Source: Candidatus Poseidoniaceae archaeon
GTDB lineage: Archaea; Thermoplasmatota; Poseidoniia; Poseidoniales; Poseidoniaceae
Assembly: GCA_022424925.1 (NCBI GenBank)
Contig: JAKMGM010000001.1
Span: forward strand, 1 to 5,988
Length of the DNA: 5,988 bases
Direction: 5' to 3'
The position numbers and the translations under genes are program-made. Shown one piece after another: positions 5,339-5,988 of this stretch; within the stretch, counting starts at the first letter, position 1, and each line of letters opens with the position of its first letter. The notes below the pieces were generated by a model. The model saw only the letters and a list, made by a program, of their open reading frames with translations, did not search any database and was not told the origin of the DNA.

Positions 5339-5668
5339 TTACCTTGTTGGCTCGTCAACTGGTTTTTGCAACCGCTGAATGGTCTGCCATGCGCCACCGT
5401 TGTGTGCTTCTACACCTGCCTTTCGCAACATTTTGGCAGCCCTGCCCGATCTCATTCCGCTCGCACAGCACGTGATGATGACGTTCCTTTGCTTTTTCAG
5501 TGAAGCGATTTTTGATTGAAGCGACGGTAGGGGAATGTTTCGCGATTCTGTTGCATGACCGCTGCTGTATTCACCCGTCGAGCGGACATCAACGACGATG
5601 GCTCCGTCTTTCAGCAAACCACGAATGTCGGGCTTCCGAGATGAAAAGAATTTCAACAGGAACGACAT
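5339..5668 (-). CDS. Single-domain rhodanese (sulfurtransferase-like)
   Basis: This 109-residue protein carries one rhodanese domain. The order is as in the family: GAIVVDVRSTGEYSSGHATE (22-41, the 'DVR...E...GH' signature), NIPLPSL (44-50), and the active loop ITCCASGMRSGRAA (65-78), ending in GGAWQTIQRL. Cys68 of CASGMR is the expected persulfide-carrying cysteine; Cys67 sits directly beside it. The usual reaction moves a sulfane sulfur from a donor to a thiol or cyanide through a cysteine persulfide. The true substrate cannot be read from sequence. The N-terminus (MSFLLKFFSSRK) is mildly hydrophobic but too short for a membrane helix. The gene follows another rhodanese by nine bases and starts behind a good Shine-Dalgarno, so the two are almost certainly co-translated. 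Confidence 0.93.
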   Translation of the reverse strand: MSFLLKFFSSRKPDIRGLLKDGAIVVDVRSTGEYSSGHATESRNIPLPSLQSKIASLKKQRNVIITCCASGMRSGRAAKMLRKAGVEAHNGGAWQTIQRLQKPVDEPTR

Positions 5669-5672
5669 GATT

Positions 5673-5679
5673 CCACCTC
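5673..5679 (-). promoter_or_regulatory. Shine-Dalgarno (GAGGTGG) overlapping the upstream stop codon
   Basis: On the minus strand GAGGTGG ends four bases before the ATG at 5668, a strong match to the archaeal 16S 3' end. It shares its first two bases with the TGA stop (5680-5678) of the upstream rhodanese. This layout favours translational coupling of the pair. It also confirms the ATG at 5668 as the real start. Confidence 0.85.
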
Positions 5680-5988
5680 AGGGATAGACGACTGAATAGT
5701 TGGCTGCCTTCCAGCCTTTGATGCCTGAGTTGAGTTCAATGATGTTGGTGAACCCGAGGTCGAGAAGCGTTTGAGCAGCATCCTGGGAACGGTTTCCGCT
5801 CCGGCAGTACAGTAGGAGCAAAGATTCCTTGTCTTCGGGCAATTCATCCTCGCGCTGTTCAAGTTCATCATGCGGGATGAGTGTGGCGTTTTCGAGGTGC
5901 CCATCCTGTTCCCACTCGGCAATTGTTCGGACATCCAATAGCATTCCATCAGGGTAGTCTTCTATGGCTTGCGCGAACGCTTCGGCAT
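5678..5988 (-). CDS. Single-domain rhodanese, N-terminus beyond right edge
   Basis: An internal ATG at 5944 would begin MLLDVRTIAEWEQDGHL, which is too late for a rhodanese because it removes the first helix. The frame stays open upstream to the window edge and adds AEAFAQAIEDYPDG, exactly the leading helix and turn expected, so the true start lies outside the window and 102 residues are visible. The signature LLDVRTIAEWEQDGH and the active loop YCRSGNRSQDAA are intact; the Cys of CRSGNR is the persulfide site (residue 61 of the visible part). The domain ends with SGIKGWKAANYSVVYP, the usual closing 'GG/GI-x-x-W' strand. A cytoplasmic sulfurtransferase role is likely. Whether a signal peptide or second domain lies upstream cannot be seen. 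The stop codon overlaps the Shine-Dalgarno of the second rhodanese. Confidence 0.92.
   Translation of the reverse strand, partial: AEAFAQAIEDYPDGMLLDVRTIAEWEQDGHLENATLIPHDELEQREDELPEDKESLLLLYCRSGNRSQDAAQTLLDLGFTNIIELNSGIKGWKAANYSVVYP

Overview
The window looks like a piece of an archaeal genome, most likely a planktonic marine euryarchaeon of the Marine Group II (Candidatus Poseidoniales) kind. This is an inference from three things. There is a very large, acidic secreted protein with Ca-binding thrombospondin type-3 style repeats, a single C-terminal membrane anchor and a tryptophan/tyrosine-rich cytoplasmic tail. There is a near-consensus archaeal TATA box placed so that its main transcript would be leaderless. 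There is also a GAGGTGG Shine-Dalgarno inside a tight gene pair. No rRNA, tRNA, CRISPR array, insertion sequence or integrase is visible. The window is densely coding; its longest gene-free stretch is about 142 bases.

Layout from left to right. (1) 1-239, minus strand: the first 79 codons of an unrecognised protein that runs off the left edge. (2) 283-3123, minus: a 946-residue surface protein with a signal peptide, seven propeller-type repeats, an acidic TSP3-like Ca-binding block, a jelly-roll-like domain, a second short Ca-binding block, one transmembrane helix and a short acidic tail ending in an aromatic W/Y motif. (3) 3124-3265: an intergenic region with divergent promoter candidates. 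(4) 3266-4321, plus: a 351-residue two-helix membrane protein whose outer loop begins and ends like DUF3592 but carries a large Cys/Trp/Tyr-rich insert. (5) 4380-5237, minus: a soluble protein of 285 residues (276 if the second Met is the start). Its last third resembles the small SH3-barrel (WYL_2-like) module better known from phage proteins. (6) 5339-5668 and 5678-5988, minus: two adjacent single-domain rhodaneses with intact catalytic loops. The upstream one is cut by the right edge, and the two are linked by a Shine-Dalgarno that overlaps the upstream stop codon.

How the genes fit together. The two rhodaneses very likely form one translation unit handling persulfide sulfur in the cytoplasm. 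The surface protein and the DUF3592-like protein are divergently transcribed from a shared 142-base region, and both expose large disulfide-capable or Ca-binding domains outside the cell, so a joint envelope role is possible but not shown. The 285-residue protein has no evident functional link to its neighbours. I see no convincing defence, mobile or biosynthetic system here. The most original material is the architecture of the surface protein, the insert in the DUF3592-like protein, and the two unrecognised proteins.
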